From: Robiginitalea biformata HTCC2501
GTDB lineage: Bacteria > Bacteroidota > Bacteroidia > Flavobacteriales > Flavobacteriaceae
Assembly: GCF_000024125.1 (NCBI RefSeq)
Contig: NC_013222.1
Coordinates: 3,117,501 to 3,181,500, forward strand
DNA: 64,000 nucleotides
Direction of reading: 5' to 3'
The notes under the pieces are model-generated. The model did no database searches, was not told the DNA's origin, and worked only from the letters and a program-made list of their open reading frames with translations. The translations under genes were made by a program, and so were the position numbers. Positions 52,180 through 61,402 of this stretch are shown here, piece by piece (the stretch's first letter is position 1; every line of letters starts with the position of its first letter).

Positions 52180-52800
52180 ATGGGCAGCCTGCTGCATCCC
52201 GTATATTTCCCGAATATCCGCACCATGGCGCATCTTGCCCGGGGCCCGGTGACCTGGGAAGTATGGGACAATTACCAAAAACAAACGTATCGCAACCGCT
52301 GTTACATCTGTGCCGACCGGGGCCGGCAGATGCTCAACATCCCGATCCGACATACAGGGAAGCAAAACGGGCGTCAATTGTACCGGGAAGTCTGCCCGGA
52401 CAACAGCTACCCCTGGCAGCGTCAACACTGGCGTGGCCTGCAAACCGCGTACCGGTCCGCCCCCTTCTTTGAATTCTACGAAGCGGACCTGGAGCCCCTG
52501 TTCACCACCCGCTTTGAGTCCTTGCTGGAACTGAACCTGGCCTCCACTGCGTTGCTTTGCGACCTTCTGGGCCTCGGGATGCCGCAGGAGCAGACCGAAA
52601 GCTACCGGGAAGAACCGGAGGGCCTGACCGACCGACGACGCCTGGTGGATGCCAAATCCGATACCGGGTCCGGGCTGCGGCCATACCCCCAGGTCTTTGG
52701 CGAGCGTCACGGATTTATCGGGAATGTCAGCTGTCTGGACCTGTTGTTTAACGAAGGCCCGTCTGCCCGCGAATACTTGTTGCAACTACCAATTTCCTGA
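52180..52800 (+). CDS. WbqC-family protein
   Basis: A 206-residue protein. The start GSLLHPVYFPNIRTMAHLARGPVTWEVWDNYQKQTYRNRCYICADRGRQMLNIPI is the WbqC signature (P-x-Y-F-P-n-i...W...YQK.sYRnR..I....G...L.IPI). The family is linked to polysaccharide or lipopolysaccharide biosynthesis, but the reaction is unknown. It begins 6 bases after lepB ends and runs straight into the small membrane protein (1-base gap). Confidence 0.8.
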   Translation: MGSLLHPVYFPNIRTMAHLARGPVTWEVWDNYQKQTYRNRCYICADRGRQMLNIPIRHTGKQNGRQLYREVCPDNSYPWQRQHWRGLQTAYRSAPFFEFYEADLEPLFTTRFESLLELNLASTALLCDLLGLGMPQEQTESYREEPEGLTDRRRLVDAKSDTGSGLRPYPQVFGERHGFIGNVSCLDLLFNEGPSAREYLLQLPIS

Positions 52801-52801
52801 T

Positions 52802-53122
52802 ATGGCCCGGGAACTCGTGCATTACGGCATTCACCTGGGGCTCCCCGTCCTGGTGGCATTCCTCGCCTACCCCGGCAAGAAATGGTTTGCTTTGGCCATC
52901 CTGCTGGCCGGGATGGCCATCGACCTGGACCACTTGCTGGCCAGCCCGGTCTTTGACCCGAACCGGTGCAGCATTGGCTTCCACCCCCTGCACTCCTACC
53001 CCGCAATTGCCGGCTACCTGCTTTTTTTGTTCTTCCGCAAAACCCGACTGGTAGCGCTGGGGTTGGTAATCCATATACTGGCCGATGGGGCGGACTGCCT
53101 GTTACTCGCCATGGAGGCGTAG
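52802..53122 (+). CDS. DUF6122-like small membrane protein
   Basis: A 106-residue membrane protein from ATG 52802 with three hydrophobic segments: LVHYGIHLGLPVLVAFLAY, ALAILLAGMAIDLDHLL and YPAIAGYLLFLFF, then a fourth, LVALGLVIHILADGADCLL. The IDLDHLLASPVFDPNRCSIGFHPLHS stretch, with many His and Asp residues, resembles small membrane phosphatase/hydrolase-like proteins known as DUF6122; the metal-like pattern is suggestive only. Its end overlaps the convergent phosphatase-fold gene by 21 bases. Confidence 0.65.
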   Translation: MARELVHYGIHLGLPVLVAFLAYPGKKWFALAILLAGMAIDLDHLLASPVFDPNRCSIGFHPLHSYPAIAGYLLFLFFRKTRLVALGLVIHILADGADCLLLAMEA

Positions 53123-54100
53123 GGTCGCCATTACGGGCCGGTGGTCGGACAGGTGGATGTCAAAAATTTTGTGGTGCAGGACTTCCATCCGGGAATCTGC
53201 CAGGATATAGTCGATGCGATAGGGAAGGCCGCGAAGGCTGTAGGTAGCCCCGATGCCGGAGCCCGCCTGCCCGAAACTGTCTTCCAGGCCGGCCGAGAGG
53301 ATGCGGTAGGTGTGGGAAAACGGCGTGGCGTTGAAATCCCCGCAGATAATGGTGGGGTACGGGGCCTCCTGCTGATGGGCCTTTACCAGCCGGGCCTGAC
53401 TGACGTGCTGCCCGGCCACCGCGCGGAACCGCCTGAGGAACCACCCCCCGTATTCGCGGTACAATATGCGTTCGCTGCGAATCCGGTACGATTCCAGGTG
53501 GACGTTGTAAATCCGGATGGTGTCCCCTTTCACGGCCACATCGGCAAAGATCGCGTTGTTGCTCGTGTCCGGGAAGTCGATGGACCCCGAACGGACGATG
53601 GGGTATTCGGAGAAAATGGCCTGGGTGGATTTGCCGATGATTTCCGGGGAGAAGGCCCGGTACGGGTAGCGACTGACATCGAACGAACCGTATCTTTCGA
53701 GTTCCTGAAAGCAGAGGATATCCGCATTGATGTCTTCCATGGCCGTTCGAAGGCCGGCCGGGTTATCAGCTTCCGCAAGCACGTTGCCCGAGTTGAAACT
53801 GGCAATCCGCAGGCCTTCTGTTCCTATGCGTTCCCCGGGACCGGCCATCCGGAAATACGGCCCGAAGCTCAAAATGGAGGCAATTAAGGCAAGACCCGGA
53901 AACACGGCTTTCCGGCGATTGAAAAGCAGCAGCAGCACGGCCAGGGCATTGGCTATCACCATATAACGAGCTGCAATACTCAACAGGTCCAACAGCGGAC
54001 TGAACAGGTGGAAATAAGAGATACAAGCCAGCAAAACGAGCAGGGCGTTGACCCCGATCAGGGCGTGCGCCGTCCAGCGCAGTAGTTTCCGCCGGCCCAT
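53102..54100 (-). CDS. Endonuclease/exonuclease/phosphatase-family protein with membrane anchor
   Basis: A 332-residue protein. The first 90 residues hold about three membrane helices. Then comes the EEP fold: IASFNSGNVL, DINADILCFQELERY (metal-binding Glu), ICGDFNATPFSHTYR (the Asp-Asn pair) and the final LSDHRPVMATL (Asp-His). Members hydrolyse phosphodiesters of nucleic acids or lipids, and Bacteroidota have many membrane-anchored ones of unknown substrate. It ends the minus-strand run of rhomboids and mutL; a single base separates it from the rhomboid gene upstream. Confidence 0.85.
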   Translation of the reverse strand: MGRRKLLRWTAHALIGVNALLVLLACISYFHLFSPLLDLLSIAARYMVIANALAVLLLLFNRRKAVFPGLALIASILSFGPYFRMAGPGERIGTEGLRIASFNSGNVLAEADNPAGLRTAMEDINADILCFQELERYGSFDVSRYPYRAFSPEIIGKSTQAIFSEYPIVRSGSIDFPDTSNNAIFADVAVKGDTIRIYNVHLESYRIRSERILYREYGGWFLRRFRAVAGQHVSQARLVKAHQQEAPYPTIICGDFNATPFSHTYRILSAGLEDSFGQAGSGIGATYSLRGLPYRIDYILADSRMEVLHHKIFDIHLSDHRPVMATLRLHGE

Positions 54101-54101
54101 C

Positions 54102-54977
54102 TTAGTCTTCTTTACCGGCTTTAAAAAGGAAGTCCTTTTCCGCCTGGGTCAGGCTCTCGTATCCGGATTTACTGATTTTATCGAGGATCGTATCGATTTT
54201 CCGCTGGCGCGCCTCCTTGTCGTAATCCACTTTTTTCGCCTTGCGGCCTGCCTGCTTCCTGTACACCGTCTTCAAGGGCGCTTTCCTTTCCCTTTTCTCA
54301 AAAAGCCCTGCAAACCAGTCGAGCATGCGGGAAAAACCCGCGCCCAAATCGCCGCCCTGGGCCGAACGGCGGGCATACAGGTAACCGAGCAATGCCCCGC
54401 CCAGGTGGGCGATCCGTCCCCCCGGGTTATCGCCGGTGGGGATCAGCACCAGGTCCAGGAGTACAAAGAATGCCCCGATGTACCACAGCTTCAGGTTGAA
54501 AAAAAACAGCCGGACCTCCTGCTGCGGCAGGTAGGTGCAAACAAAGATCAGTACGGCCATTACCCCGGCCGAGGCGCCGATCAGGGGCGACTGGCTCTGG
54601 TAAAAGACCGGGAAGATGTTGTAGGCGGCCAGGAAAAATGCCCCGCCCAGGATCACCCCGAGGAAATACACGTTGATAAACCTTCGCGGCCCGTAGAAAT
54701 TCAGGAATATCCGCCCAACATAGTACAGCATGAGCATATTGAAAAAGATGTGGAACAGCCCCCCGTGCAAAAACGAATACGTCACCAGCGACCAGGGCTG
54801 GACCAGGAAGTCAAAAAAGTCCTTGGGGAGTTCAAACCACTGCTCCAGACTCCGGCCGGGCAGGTTCAGGAGGAACCCGGCGAGGCCAAAGACAATGAAT
54901 ACCGCCAGGTTTATGACGATCAGCTTCTCGGCGATGCTCAGCCGGGCAAATTGGTATTTGAGGTTGCCGTTATTCAT
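54102..54977 (-). CDS. Rhomboid-family intramembrane serine protease, 291 aa
   Basis: A 291-residue membrane protein. Six helices around the active site: the catalytic Ser in LIGASAGVMAVLIF and the catalytic His in IAHLGGALLGYLYARR; the conserved HGGLFHIFFNMLMLYYVG precedes them. A 70-residue basic cytoplasmic tail follows (RKAPLKTVYRKQAGRKAKKVDYDKEARQRKID). It lies directly after a second rhomboid gene (stop-start adjacency), a tandem pair usual in Flavobacteriaceae. Substrate unknown. Confidence 0.88.
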   Translation of the reverse strand: MNNGNLKYQFARLSIAEKLIVINLAVFIVFGLAGFLLNLPGRSLEQWFELPKDFFDFLVQPWSLVTYSFLHGGLFHIFFNMLMLYYVGRIFLNFYGPRRFINVYFLGVILGGAFFLAAYNIFPVFYQSQSPLIGASAGVMAVLIFVCTYLPQQEVRLFFFNLKLWYIGAFFVLLDLVLIPTGDNPGGRIAHLGGALLGYLYARRSAQGGDLGAGFSRMLDWFAGLFEKRERKAPLKTVYRKQAGRKAKKVDYDKEARQRKIDTILDKISKSGYESLTQAEKDFLFKAGKED

Positions 54978-55730
54978 CTATAGATCCCATCGGTTATTGT
55001 TAAATTGATTCTGCTTCCAGTACCACATCATCAGGAAGCCGAAAATGGCGCCGCCCACGTGGGCAAAATGGGCGATCCCGGCCCCGAATATGGAATAGCC
55101 GGTCAGGCCTGAGAACAGGTCTATGGCAATCAATACCGGGATAAAATATTTCGCCTTGATCGGGATCGGCAGGAAGATCAGGAAGAGTTCGCTATTGGGG
55201 AAGGACATGCCAAAGGCCACCAGGATCCCGTAGATGGCCCCCGAAGCCCCCACGGCAGGTGTAAAATAAGATTCCAGCATGCGACTGACCACGTCTCCGG
55301 GAGCCATCTGTGCCCATCCTTCATTGTATTTGCCCTGTGCGAGCAGGTTCATGATTTCCGATTCGCTGGCCCCTGCGCTGACCAGCGCTTCCACTCCCTG
55401 GTGCACGTGGTAGTAATTGACCCCCGAATGGATCAGGGCGGCCCCCAGACCGGCGGAAAAGTAGAAGAACAGGAACTTCCGGGTGCCCCACATCCGTTCC
55501 AGGGGCGAGCCGAAAGCCCAGAGCGCATACATATTGAACAGGATATGCATGAACGTCTGGTTGCTGTGCATAAACATGTGGGAGACGATCTGCCAGATCG
55601 AAAAATTCGGGTTTTCCGGATACCACAGGGCCAGCCAGTCGTACAATTGCTCCCCATAGAGCATTGCGGCCACATAGAGGATGATGTTGATGACCAACAG
55701 GTGCTTGATGCCTTCGGTGATTCTTCCCAT
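54978..55730 (-). CDS. Rhomboid-family intramembrane serine protease, 250 aa
   Basis: A 250-residue rhomboid. IVSHMFMHSNQTFMHILFNMYALWAFG is the conserved helix 2 block, VGASGAIYGILVAFGM holds the catalytic Ser and FAHVGGAIFGFLMMWYW the catalytic His. It lacks the long tail of its neighbour. It starts the two-gene rhomboid pair, directly after mutL, which ends one base before it. The pair presumably cleaves membrane proteins, with substrates unknown. Confidence 0.9.
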   Translation of the reverse strand: MGRITEGIKHLLVINIILYVAAMLYGEQLYDWLALWYPENPNFSIWQIVSHMFMHSNQTFMHILFNMYALWAFGSPLERMWGTRKFLFFYFSAGLGAALIHSGVNYYHVHQGVEALVSAGASESEIMNLLAQGKYNEGWAQMAPGDVVSRMLESYFTPAVGASGAIYGILVAFGMSFPNSELFLIFLPIPIKAKYFIPVLIAIDLFSGLTGYSIFGAGIAHFAHVGGAIFGFLMMWYWKQNQFNNNRWDL

Positions 55731-57602
55731 TTAGCTGAGTTTTTTTTCGAGTTCCTCCATGGAGAGGGTCACATAGGTGGGCTTGCCAAACGGGCTCGTC
55801 CCGGGTTCCTTGCAACCGAACAGGTCGTTGACCAGCCCGAGTTGCTCTTCTTGTTCCAGGGCCGTGCCATGCCGGACGGCCAGGGACTGTGCCAGCGCCT
55901 TTGCAATGCGGTCGCTTTGGGAAAAGTGCACCCCGTCCTCGTGACGCTGCCAGTCCGAAACGATCCCGTCCAGGATGGACTCCGCCTCGGATTCCGGGAC
56001 CCCGACGGGCAATCCGGTAATTTCCACAAAATCCTCCCCGGTACGCCCAAATCCGAATCCCATGGCCTCGAGGGCCTCCTTCAAGCCTTCGAGGATATGG
56101 ATCTCGGAAGGGTTCAGCGATGGTTTCAGGGGAAACAGCAAGGCCTGGGTGGCCGGCTCCCGCTGGGTAGTGCTCCGCAGGAAGCGCTCGTAGATGACCC
56201 GCTGGTGTGCCCGGCGCTGGTCAATCAGCAACAATCCGGATTTGATGTGCGACAACAGGTATTTGCGGCCCACCTGGAAGACCCCGGCCTGTTCTGGAAT
56301 TTCCGCGGCATTCGCCCGGAACAGCGCTCCCTCGCTTCCCCCGGAAGCCACCGTCCAACCTTCCCGGGTCTCCTCGGAAACCGCCTCCGGGTTGCCCCCG
56401 TCGTAGAGGACTTCCCAGCCGGGGCGCTTTTCGCGTGGGGCGGCCGGTTGGGCATGGCGCGCTGCCGGTTGGGAATCGCGCAGGGCGTGTTCCTCTGCAA
56501 ACGGATTGAACGTCCGGTCTACGCTCACTTTCGGCACAGCCGCGTCTCTTTGCTGGTAGGCATAGGGCGTTTCCAGGTTCGGGTCCCGCTCAAAATCCAG
56601 CACCGGGCTGATACTGAACTGCCCCAGGCTGTGCTTCACCGCAGACCGAAGGATGGCGTACAGGCTCTGCTCATCCTCGAATTTAACCTCGGTTTTGGTA
56701 GGGTGGATATTGATGTCGATGGCCCCGGCGGGCACCTGGAGGTACAGGAAATACCCCGGATAGGTGTCGGGCTTTAGCAGTCCCTCAAAGGCCGTCAGGA
56801 TGGCGTGGTGCAGATAAGCGCTCCGGATAAACCGGTCGTTCACAAAAAAGTACTGTTCCCCCCGGCTCTTCTTGGCGAATTCCGGCTTGCAGATAAACCC
56901 GTCTATTTCGGCCAGCTGGGTTTCCTCCCGGACCGGGACCAGGCGCGTGTTCATCCGGGAACCAAACAGGTGGACGATCCGCTGCCGGAGGTTCGCTTCG
57001 GGGAGCTGGTGGACTTCGCTGTCGTTGTGTACCATGGAAAATGCAACTCCGGGATGGGCCAGTGCCACCCGCTGGAATTCCTCCAGGACGTGACGGTACT
57101 CCACCTTATCGGACTTCAGGAAATTTCGGCGGGCCGGGATATTGAAAAACAGGTTCTTGACGCTAATGGAAGTCCCTACAGGGGCCACGGCTTCTTCCCG
57201 GGATTGAACGGTATCTCCCGCAATACGGATCCGGGTGGCCAGTTCGGCCCCATCCTCCCGGGTCTGCATTTCCACCTGGGCAATGGCCGCAATGGAAGCG
57301 AGGGCCTCCCCGCGAAAACCCTTGGTGTGCAGCCGGAACAGGTCGGAGGCTTCCGAGATTTTGGAGGTCGCGTGCCGGCGAAAACTGAGCAGGGCATCGG
57401 CCGGGCTCATGCCGCACCCGTCATCCACCACCTGGACGAGTGCCTTGCCGCCGTCTTTTACAATGAGCTGCACCCTGGAGGCGCCGGCGTCCACGGCGTT
57501 CTCCAGGAGTTCTTTCACGACGGATGCCGGACGCTGGACCACCTCGCCAGCCGCAATCTGGTTGGCTACGTGTTCCGGTAACAATTTAATACGATCGGTC
57601 AT
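55731..57602 (-). CDS. mutL: DNA mismatch repair protein MutL
   Basis: A 623-residue MutL. The GHKL ATPase shows LPEHVANQIAAGEVVQRPASVVKELLENAVDAGA, DDGCGMSPAD, TSKISEASDLF-LHTKGFRGEALASIA and GTSISVKNLFFNIPARRNFLK. The C-terminal domain (LLIDQRRAHQRVIYERF ..) is the dimerisation part; the endonuclease motif DQHAxxERIxxE of the nicking type appears as DQRRAHQRVIYERF, with Gln-Arg instead of His at the second position, so nicking activity is uncertain. C-terminal KPTYVTLSMEELEKKLS is a clamp-binding-type region. It overlaps the small membrane gene by 4 bases. Confidence 0.93.
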   Translation of the reverse strand: MTDRIKLLPEHVANQIAAGEVVQRPASVVKELLENAVDAGASRVQLIVKDGGKALVQVVDDGCGMSPADALLSFRRHATSKISEASDLFRLHTKGFRGEALASIAAIAQVEMQTREDGAELATRIRIAGDTVQSREEAVAPVGTSISVKNLFFNIPARRNFLKSDKVEYRHVLEEFQRVALAHPGVAFSMVHNDSEVHQLPEANLRQRIVHLFGSRMNTRLVPVREETQLAEIDGFICKPEFAKKSRGEQYFFVNDRFIRSAYLHHAILTAFEGLLKPDTYPGYFLYLQVPAGAIDINIHPTKTEVKFEDEQSLYAILRSAVKHSLGQFSISPVLDFERDPNLETPYAYQQRDAAVPKVSVDRTFNPFAEEHALRDSQPAARHAQPAAPREKRPGWEVLYDGGNPEAVSEETREGWTVASGGSEGALFRANAAEIPEQAGVFQVGRKYLLSHIKSGLLLIDQRRAHQRVIYERFLRSTTQREPATQALLFPLKPSLNPSEIHILEGLKEALEAMGFGFGRTGEDFVEITGLPVGVPESEAESILDGIVSDWQRHEDGVHFSQSDRIAKALAQSLAVRHGTALEQEEQLGLVNDLFGCKEPGTSPFGKPTYVTLSMEELEKKLS

Positions 57603-57892
57603 TCGCTCGGAAAAAATATCGAAAGGTCAAAATCGAAAATGTACAGGACGATCAAGAGCAATACTGCAAGAATGATCCAGAAACGCAGGCGCAGGTTCCG
57701 GTCGCCCTGCTGCTTGATATCGCTAATGGCGTTGTTCCAGCGGGTCTTCAGGCCGCCGGGCCCCTGGGCCGTGGTGCGGTATTTGTCGAGCTTGTGCTGA
57801 ATTTTAAAGGGGTTTCCCTCGCCTTTGTCGTCGTAATACCGGGGCCTGTAACTGTACTTTTTATTCTTGCGAAGTTTTGAAAATCGTCCCAT
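57599..57892 (-). CDS. Small membrane protein upstream of mutL
   Basis: A 97-residue protein from ATG 57892 (MGRFSKLRKNKKYSYRPRYYDDKGEGNPFKIQHKLDKYR); 17 extra codons in the open frame would cross its promoter. It is basic, with one membrane helix near the end (FWIILAVLLLIVLYIFDFDLSIFF). I recognise it as a conserved Flavobacteriia protein encoded next to mutL and ribH, but know no function. Overlaps mutL by 4 bases. Confidence 0.7.
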   Translation of the reverse strand: MGRFSKLRKNKKYSYRPRYYDDKGEGNPFKIQHKLDKYRTTAQGPGGLKTRWNNAISDIKQQGDRNLRLRFWIILAVLLLIVLYIFDFDLSIFFPSE

Positions 57893-57903
57893 AACCCGAA
57901 ACT

Positions 57904-57911
57904 CAAAAGTA
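57904..57911 (-). promoter_or_regulatory. -7 box for the mutL operon
   Basis: TACTTTTG on the minus strand matches TAnnTTTG perfectly, 12 bases before ATG 57892, so the leader would be very short. It would start the run of the small membrane gene, mutL, both rhomboids and the phosphatase-fold gene. Confidence 0.45.
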
Positions 57912-57988
57912 CAGAAAAAGCGAAACCCGGCCGCGGGCAGCATGCCAAAAATTGTTAACAGAAAGTGGGGCTCCGGATCGGGGAATTC

Positions 57989-58465
57989 TTATAGGGCAGC
58001 CATTTTCAGGGCAGCGATTGCCGCCTCGGCACCCTTGTTGCCGTGCCGCCCCCCGCTCCGGTCACGCGCCTGTTGGATGGTATCGTCCGTCAGGACGCAA
58101 AAGACAACCGGGACATCCTGCCGGACATTCAGGTCTTTGATGCCCGCAGCCGCCGCCTGGCAGACAAAATCAAAATGGGATGTTTCCCCCCGGATCACGC
58201 TCCCGATGGCGATGACTGCGTCGGGGCGCTCCCGTTCAATCATCCGCTTGCAGCCAAAGGTCAGCTCAAAACTTCCCGGGACATTCCATCGCAGGATACG
58301 GTCGTCCGCCAGGCCGCAATCGATAAGTGTTTCATAAGCCCCTTTAAAAAGAGCTTCAGTAATTTCTTCGTTCCATTCGGAAACCACAAGGCCAATACGC
58401 ATCCCCCCCGTATCGGGAAGCTGCTCCTTGTCGTAGTGGGAAAGGTTCTTCCCGGAGGTCGCCAT
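57989..58465 (-). CDS. ribH: 6,7-dimethyl-8-ribityllumazine synthase
   Basis: A 158-residue lumazine synthase, the penultimate step of riboflavin synthesis. MRIGLVVSEWNEEITEAL is the substrate loop, GSFELTFGCKRMIE and AVIAIGSVIRGETSHFDFVCQAAAAGI hold the conserved GxvIRG(E/D)T-x-H motif with the catalytic His, and PVVFCVLTDDTIQQARDRSGG-HGNKGAEAA is usual. It begins one base after the stop of the TPR gene upstream. Confidence 0.94.
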   Translation of the reverse strand: MATSGKNLSHYDKEQLPDTGGMRIGLVVSEWNEEITEALFKGAYETLIDCGLADDRILRWNVPGSFELTFGCKRMIERERPDAVIAIGSVIRGETSHFDFVCQAAAAGIKDLNVRQDVPVVFCVLTDDTIQQARDRSGGRHGNKGAEAAIAALKMAAL

Positions 58466-58466
58466 C

Positions 58467-59234
58467 TCAGCTGCCTTTTTTGGCCATCCCGATCAGGGCT
58501 TCCACCCCGGACGCCTGTGCGGATTGCGGATATTCGTCCCGGATTTGGCTGAAATAGCCGAGGGCCGTATCGTATTCCTGCATCTCCAGGGCAGTGATCC
58601 CGGCTTTCTGCAGGTAGAGGGGCGTGGTAAAATTGTTCGTGTCGTGCGCCAGGGCTTTCTCGTAATAGCTCAGCGCTTCGCCCGATTGCCCGAGTTCCAG
58701 GAAGGCATCGCCGATGGACCCCAGGCTTACCGCTCCGAGGATGGCATCTTCAGAAGTGTATCCCTCCAGATAACTTATGGCCTGCTCGTATTGGTCGAGC
58801 TGCAAATAGGACACCCCGGCGGCATAGCGCGCCAGATTGGCGGCTTCCGTCCCGGAATATTCATCGATAATATCCACGAGCCCGTATTTGCCGTCGGCTC
58901 CGTTGAGAGCCAGCGTATACAGGGAATCCGCAGCCGTATCGGTTTGCTGCGCCTGGCGGAAATACTGCAGGGGGTAGAACAATTCATTGCTGGCGGCTTC
59001 TTCGCGCGGTTGCTGGATAAATTGCTGGTACCCGAGATACCCCAGCACACCCACGGCAATTACCCCGATAACCCCCAGGATATAATTCTGGTTCCGGGCC
59101 ACCCATTGCTCGGTTCTCGAAGCGCTGCTGTCCAGCGTACTGAATACCTCAGCGGTGGTACTGTCGTGATGCTCCTGCCCGGCTTCCTCGCCCTTGTTTT
59201 TGGGCTTGTATCCGCGCTTTTTGTATGTCGCCAT
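58467..59234 (-). CDS. Tetratricopeptide-repeat membrane protein
   Basis: A 255-residue protein from ATG 59234 (MATYKKRGYKPKNKGEEAGQEH); the 14 codons before it lie across the promoter. One membrane helix lies near residues 55-75 (NYILGVIGVIAVGVLGYLGYQQF), followed by TPR units such as LARYAAGVSYLQLDQYEQAISYLEGY, SLGSIGDAFLELGQSGEALSYYEKAL and LQKAGITALEMQEYDTALGYFSQI. It is like the YfgM-type (CcmH-like) proteins that sit in the periplasm as chaperone partners. The gene pairs with ribH in many Bacteroidota. Confidence 0.8.
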   Translation of the reverse strand: MATYKKRGYKPKNKGEEAGQEHHDSTTAEVFSTLDSSASRTEQWVARNQNYILGVIGVIAVGVLGYLGYQQFIQQPREEAASNELFYPLQYFRQAQQTDTAADSLYTLALNGADGKYGLVDIIDEYSGTEAANLARYAAGVSYLQLDQYEQAISYLEGYTSEDAILGAVSLGSIGDAFLELGQSGEALSYYEKALAHDTNNFTTPLYLQKAGITALEMQEYDTALGYFSQIRDEYPQSAQASGVEALIGMAKKGS

Positions 59235-59254
59235 TTTTTGTATTATTGGTCGCG

Positions 59255-59306
59255 CAAAAATACGAGTTTTATCCAAAACCGAAAGGCAAATTATTCCTTA
59301 TTTTTG
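59255..59306. promoter_or_regulatory. Divergent -7 boxes for the TPR and recF genes
   Basis: TATTTTTG occurs on the minus strand at 59255-59262 (21 bases before ATG 59234) and on the plus strand at 59299-59306 (46 bases before ATG 59352). Both are perfect matches to TAnnTTTG. They should drive the TPR-ribH unit and recF. Confidence 0.5.
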
Positions 59307-59351
59307 AATAATTTCCCCTGAACCTCCCACCCGGGTACCGAGCCGAATACC

Positions 59352-60431
59352 ATGCATTTAAACCGCTTGTCCTTATTGAATTACAAGAATTTCGAGTCCC
59401 GGGATTTCAGCTTCGACTCCAAGATCAACTGCCTGGTCGGGCCCAATGGCATCGGCAAGACCAATGTTCTGGATGCCATTTACCACCTGGCATTCGGCAA
59501 GAGCTACTTCAACCCGGTTACCACCCAGAACATCCGCCACGGGGAGGATTTTTTTGTGATCGACGGGGTATTCGACAAGGAAGGGGAAGCGGAGCACATC
59601 GTCTGCAGTTTTAAAAAAGGGGTTCGAAAAGTACTCAAGCGGAACGACAAGGCCTATGACCGGATTTCCGACCATATCGGGACTGTGCCCCTGGTCATCG
59701 TCTCCCCGGCCGACCGGGACCTGATCCTCGAGGGGAGCGAAACCCGCAGGAAGTTCCTGGACGGGGTGATTTCCCAATCGGACCGCGGCTATCTGCAGGA
59801 TGTGCTGGATTACCAGAAGGTACTTTCCCAGCGAAACGCGCTGCTCAAATATTTTGCAGCCAACCACCGTTTCGACAGCGAAACCCTGGAAGTGTACAAC
59901 ATGCAAATGGCAGCCCTCGGTAGCAGGATCCATGGGAAACGCGCAGCTTTTATGGAGGAATTCCAGCCGATATTCAGCGAGCAATACCAGGCGATTTCCG
60001 GGGGGGACGAAACCGTGGGCCTGGCCTATGAAAGCCAGTTGGCAGATGCTCCCCTGGAGGAACTGCTGAGGCGGAGCCTGGAAAAGGACCGCGTACTCCA
60101 GTACACCACACAGGGCATCCACAAGGACGACCTCAGCATGACCATCGAAGGGCACCCGATCAAGAAGTTCGGCAGCCAGGGACAACAGAAATCCTTTCTG
60201 ATCGGGCTGAAATTTGCCCAGTTCCAGTTTATGAAAGCCCGGCGCCCGGGCACCCCCATCCTGTTGCTGGACGATATCTTTGACAAGCTGGATGAAAACC
60301 GCGTGGCCCACATCATCAGCCTGGTGAACCGGGATCTTTTCGGGCAGATATTCATCAGCGACACCCATGCCGACCGCACCGAAGCGGTGGTTAAAAAAAT
60401 CCACCAGAGCTATGCGTTTATCGAATTATAG
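59352..60431 (+). CDS. recF: DNA replication and repair protein RecF
   Basis: A 359-residue SMC-like ATPase that loads RecA at gaps. The Walker [10 protein letters not shown] is at 29-37 inside [75 protein letters not shown] (signature) and [14 protein letters not shown] (Walker B and D loop) are present. It stands on the plus strand, followed by the lipoprotein and the DUF721 gene, which is also its usual companion in other Bacteroidota. Confidence 0.93.
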   Translation: MHLNRLSLLNYKNFESRDFSFDSKINCLVGPNGIGKTNVLDAIYHLAFGKSYFNPVTTQNIRHGEDFFVIDGVFDKEGEAEHIVCSFKKGVRKVLKRNDKAYDRISDHIGTVPLVIVSPADRDLILEGSETRRKFLDGVISQSDRGYLQDVLDYQKVLSQRNALLKYFAANHRFDSETLEVYNMQMAALGSRIHGKRAAFMEEFQPIFSEQYQAISGGDETVGLAYESQLADAPLEELLRRSLEKDRVLQYTTQGIHKDDLSMTIEGHPIKKFGSQGQQKSFLIGLKFAQFQFMKARRPGTPILLLDDIFDKLDENRVAHIISLVNRDLFGQIFISDTHADRTEAVVKKIHQSYAFIEL

Positions 60432-60462
60432 AAAAATTGAGGCAACCCGCTCCGGGCCGGGG

Positions 60463-60945
60463 ATGGCCTTCTCCGGGGAATGGTCGTTTCCAGGGAGACT
60501 CCCGGGGGGGACGGTACGCGCCCTGCTCGGGATAGGGTTACTGCTTCTGGCATTTTCCTGTTCCGGCGTCTCAAAGGCAGACCTGCACCACCTGGAAGGT
60601 TACTGGGAAATCCGGGAGGTTGAATTTCCGGACGGCAACAACAAGGAGTTCCCGGCGAGTCCCATGGTGGATTACTTCTCGATGCAGGGACGCAGCGGGT
60701 ACCGCAAAAAACTGCAACCCCGGATGGACGGCACCTTTGAAACCTCGGACGACGCCCTGCCCCTGGAAGTCCTGGAAAGGGAAGGGCTTTGGCTGCTGCG
60801 GTATACCGGGGAGGAAGGCGACTGGGAAGAAACCCTCGTCGATCTCGGCCCCCAAAACCTGGCGTTGCGCGATCCGGCAGGGGTGGTGTACCGGTATGTG
60901 AGATATCAACCCTTAACAAACACCATTCCCGATGGCACGCAATGA
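60463..60945 (+). CDS. Lipocalin-like lipoprotein
   Basis: A 160-residue protein from ATG 60463; the earlier ATG 60412 lies inside recF. A lipoprotein signal ends at Cys (GIGLLLLAFSC, near residue 31). The mature part has beta strands with LEGYWEIREVEFPDGNNKEF, a Bacteroidota lipocalin-like pattern (G-x-W and the alternating strands), FSMQGRSGYRKKLQPRMDGTF, then ERLWLLRYTGEEGDWEETL. No ligand is known. It overlaps the DUF721 gene by 14 bases. Confidence 0.65.
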   Translation: MAFSGEWSFPGRLPGGTVRALLGIGLLLLAFSCSGVSKADLHHLEGYWEIREVEFPDGNNKEFPASPMVDYFSMQGRSGYRKKLQPRMDGTFETSDDALPLEVLEREGLWLLRYTGEEGDWEETLVDLGPQNLALRDPAGVVYRYVRYQPLTNTIPDGTQ

Positions 60946-61225
60946 CGACAAACAGTCCCTGGGGGACGCCCTCCGGGATTTCCTCAAACAACGCGGCCTG
61001 CAAAAAGGCATCGACCAGGTAAACATCGCCGAGGCGTGGAACGAGGTCCTGGGGCCGGGAGTGGCCGGGTATACGCTCCGGGTACAACTGCGGGGCTCCA
61101 CCCTGTATGTCTCCCTCGGTTCTTCCGTCCTCCGGGAAGAACTCAGCCTGGGAAGTTCCCGGATTATCGGTATGTTGAACGAGCGGATGGGCCGGGAGGT
61201 GGTTGAAAAACTCGTGCTCCGCTAA
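60932..61225 (+). CDS. DUF721 protein
   Basis: A 97-residue protein: SLGDALRDFLKQRGLQKGIDQVNIAEAWNEVLGPGVAGYTLRVQLRGSTLYVSLGSSVLREELSLGSSRIIGMLNERMG. This is the DUF721 pattern (helix, W-x-x-v-vG, G-x-L-x-v-x-v-s-s..w...L). The family often accompanies recF and dnaN and is thought to be a DciA-like helicase loader or to act in DNA repair; the role here is inferred from family. It overlaps the lipoprotein gene upstream by 14 bases. Confidence 0.82.
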   Translation: MARNDDKQSLGDALRDFLKQRGLQKGIDQVNIAEAWNEVLGPGVAGYTLRVQLRGSTLYVSLGSSVLREELSLGSSRIIGMLNERMGREVVEKLVLR

Positions 61226-61402
61226 TTTTTTCCTGCCGCCTCTGTTTCTCCCTTTGCGGCAGCCATTTTTAACTGCTGCAATTCCGCTCTCCGTGGCGAC
61301 TTGTTGTCCCTGCTGCCTGCGCGCGCAGCACCTGCCCCCATCCGGCATCACACTCCATAGAAGTGGCAGCATGGAAAATTGAGTTGGCGGTGGGAAATAT
61401 AC

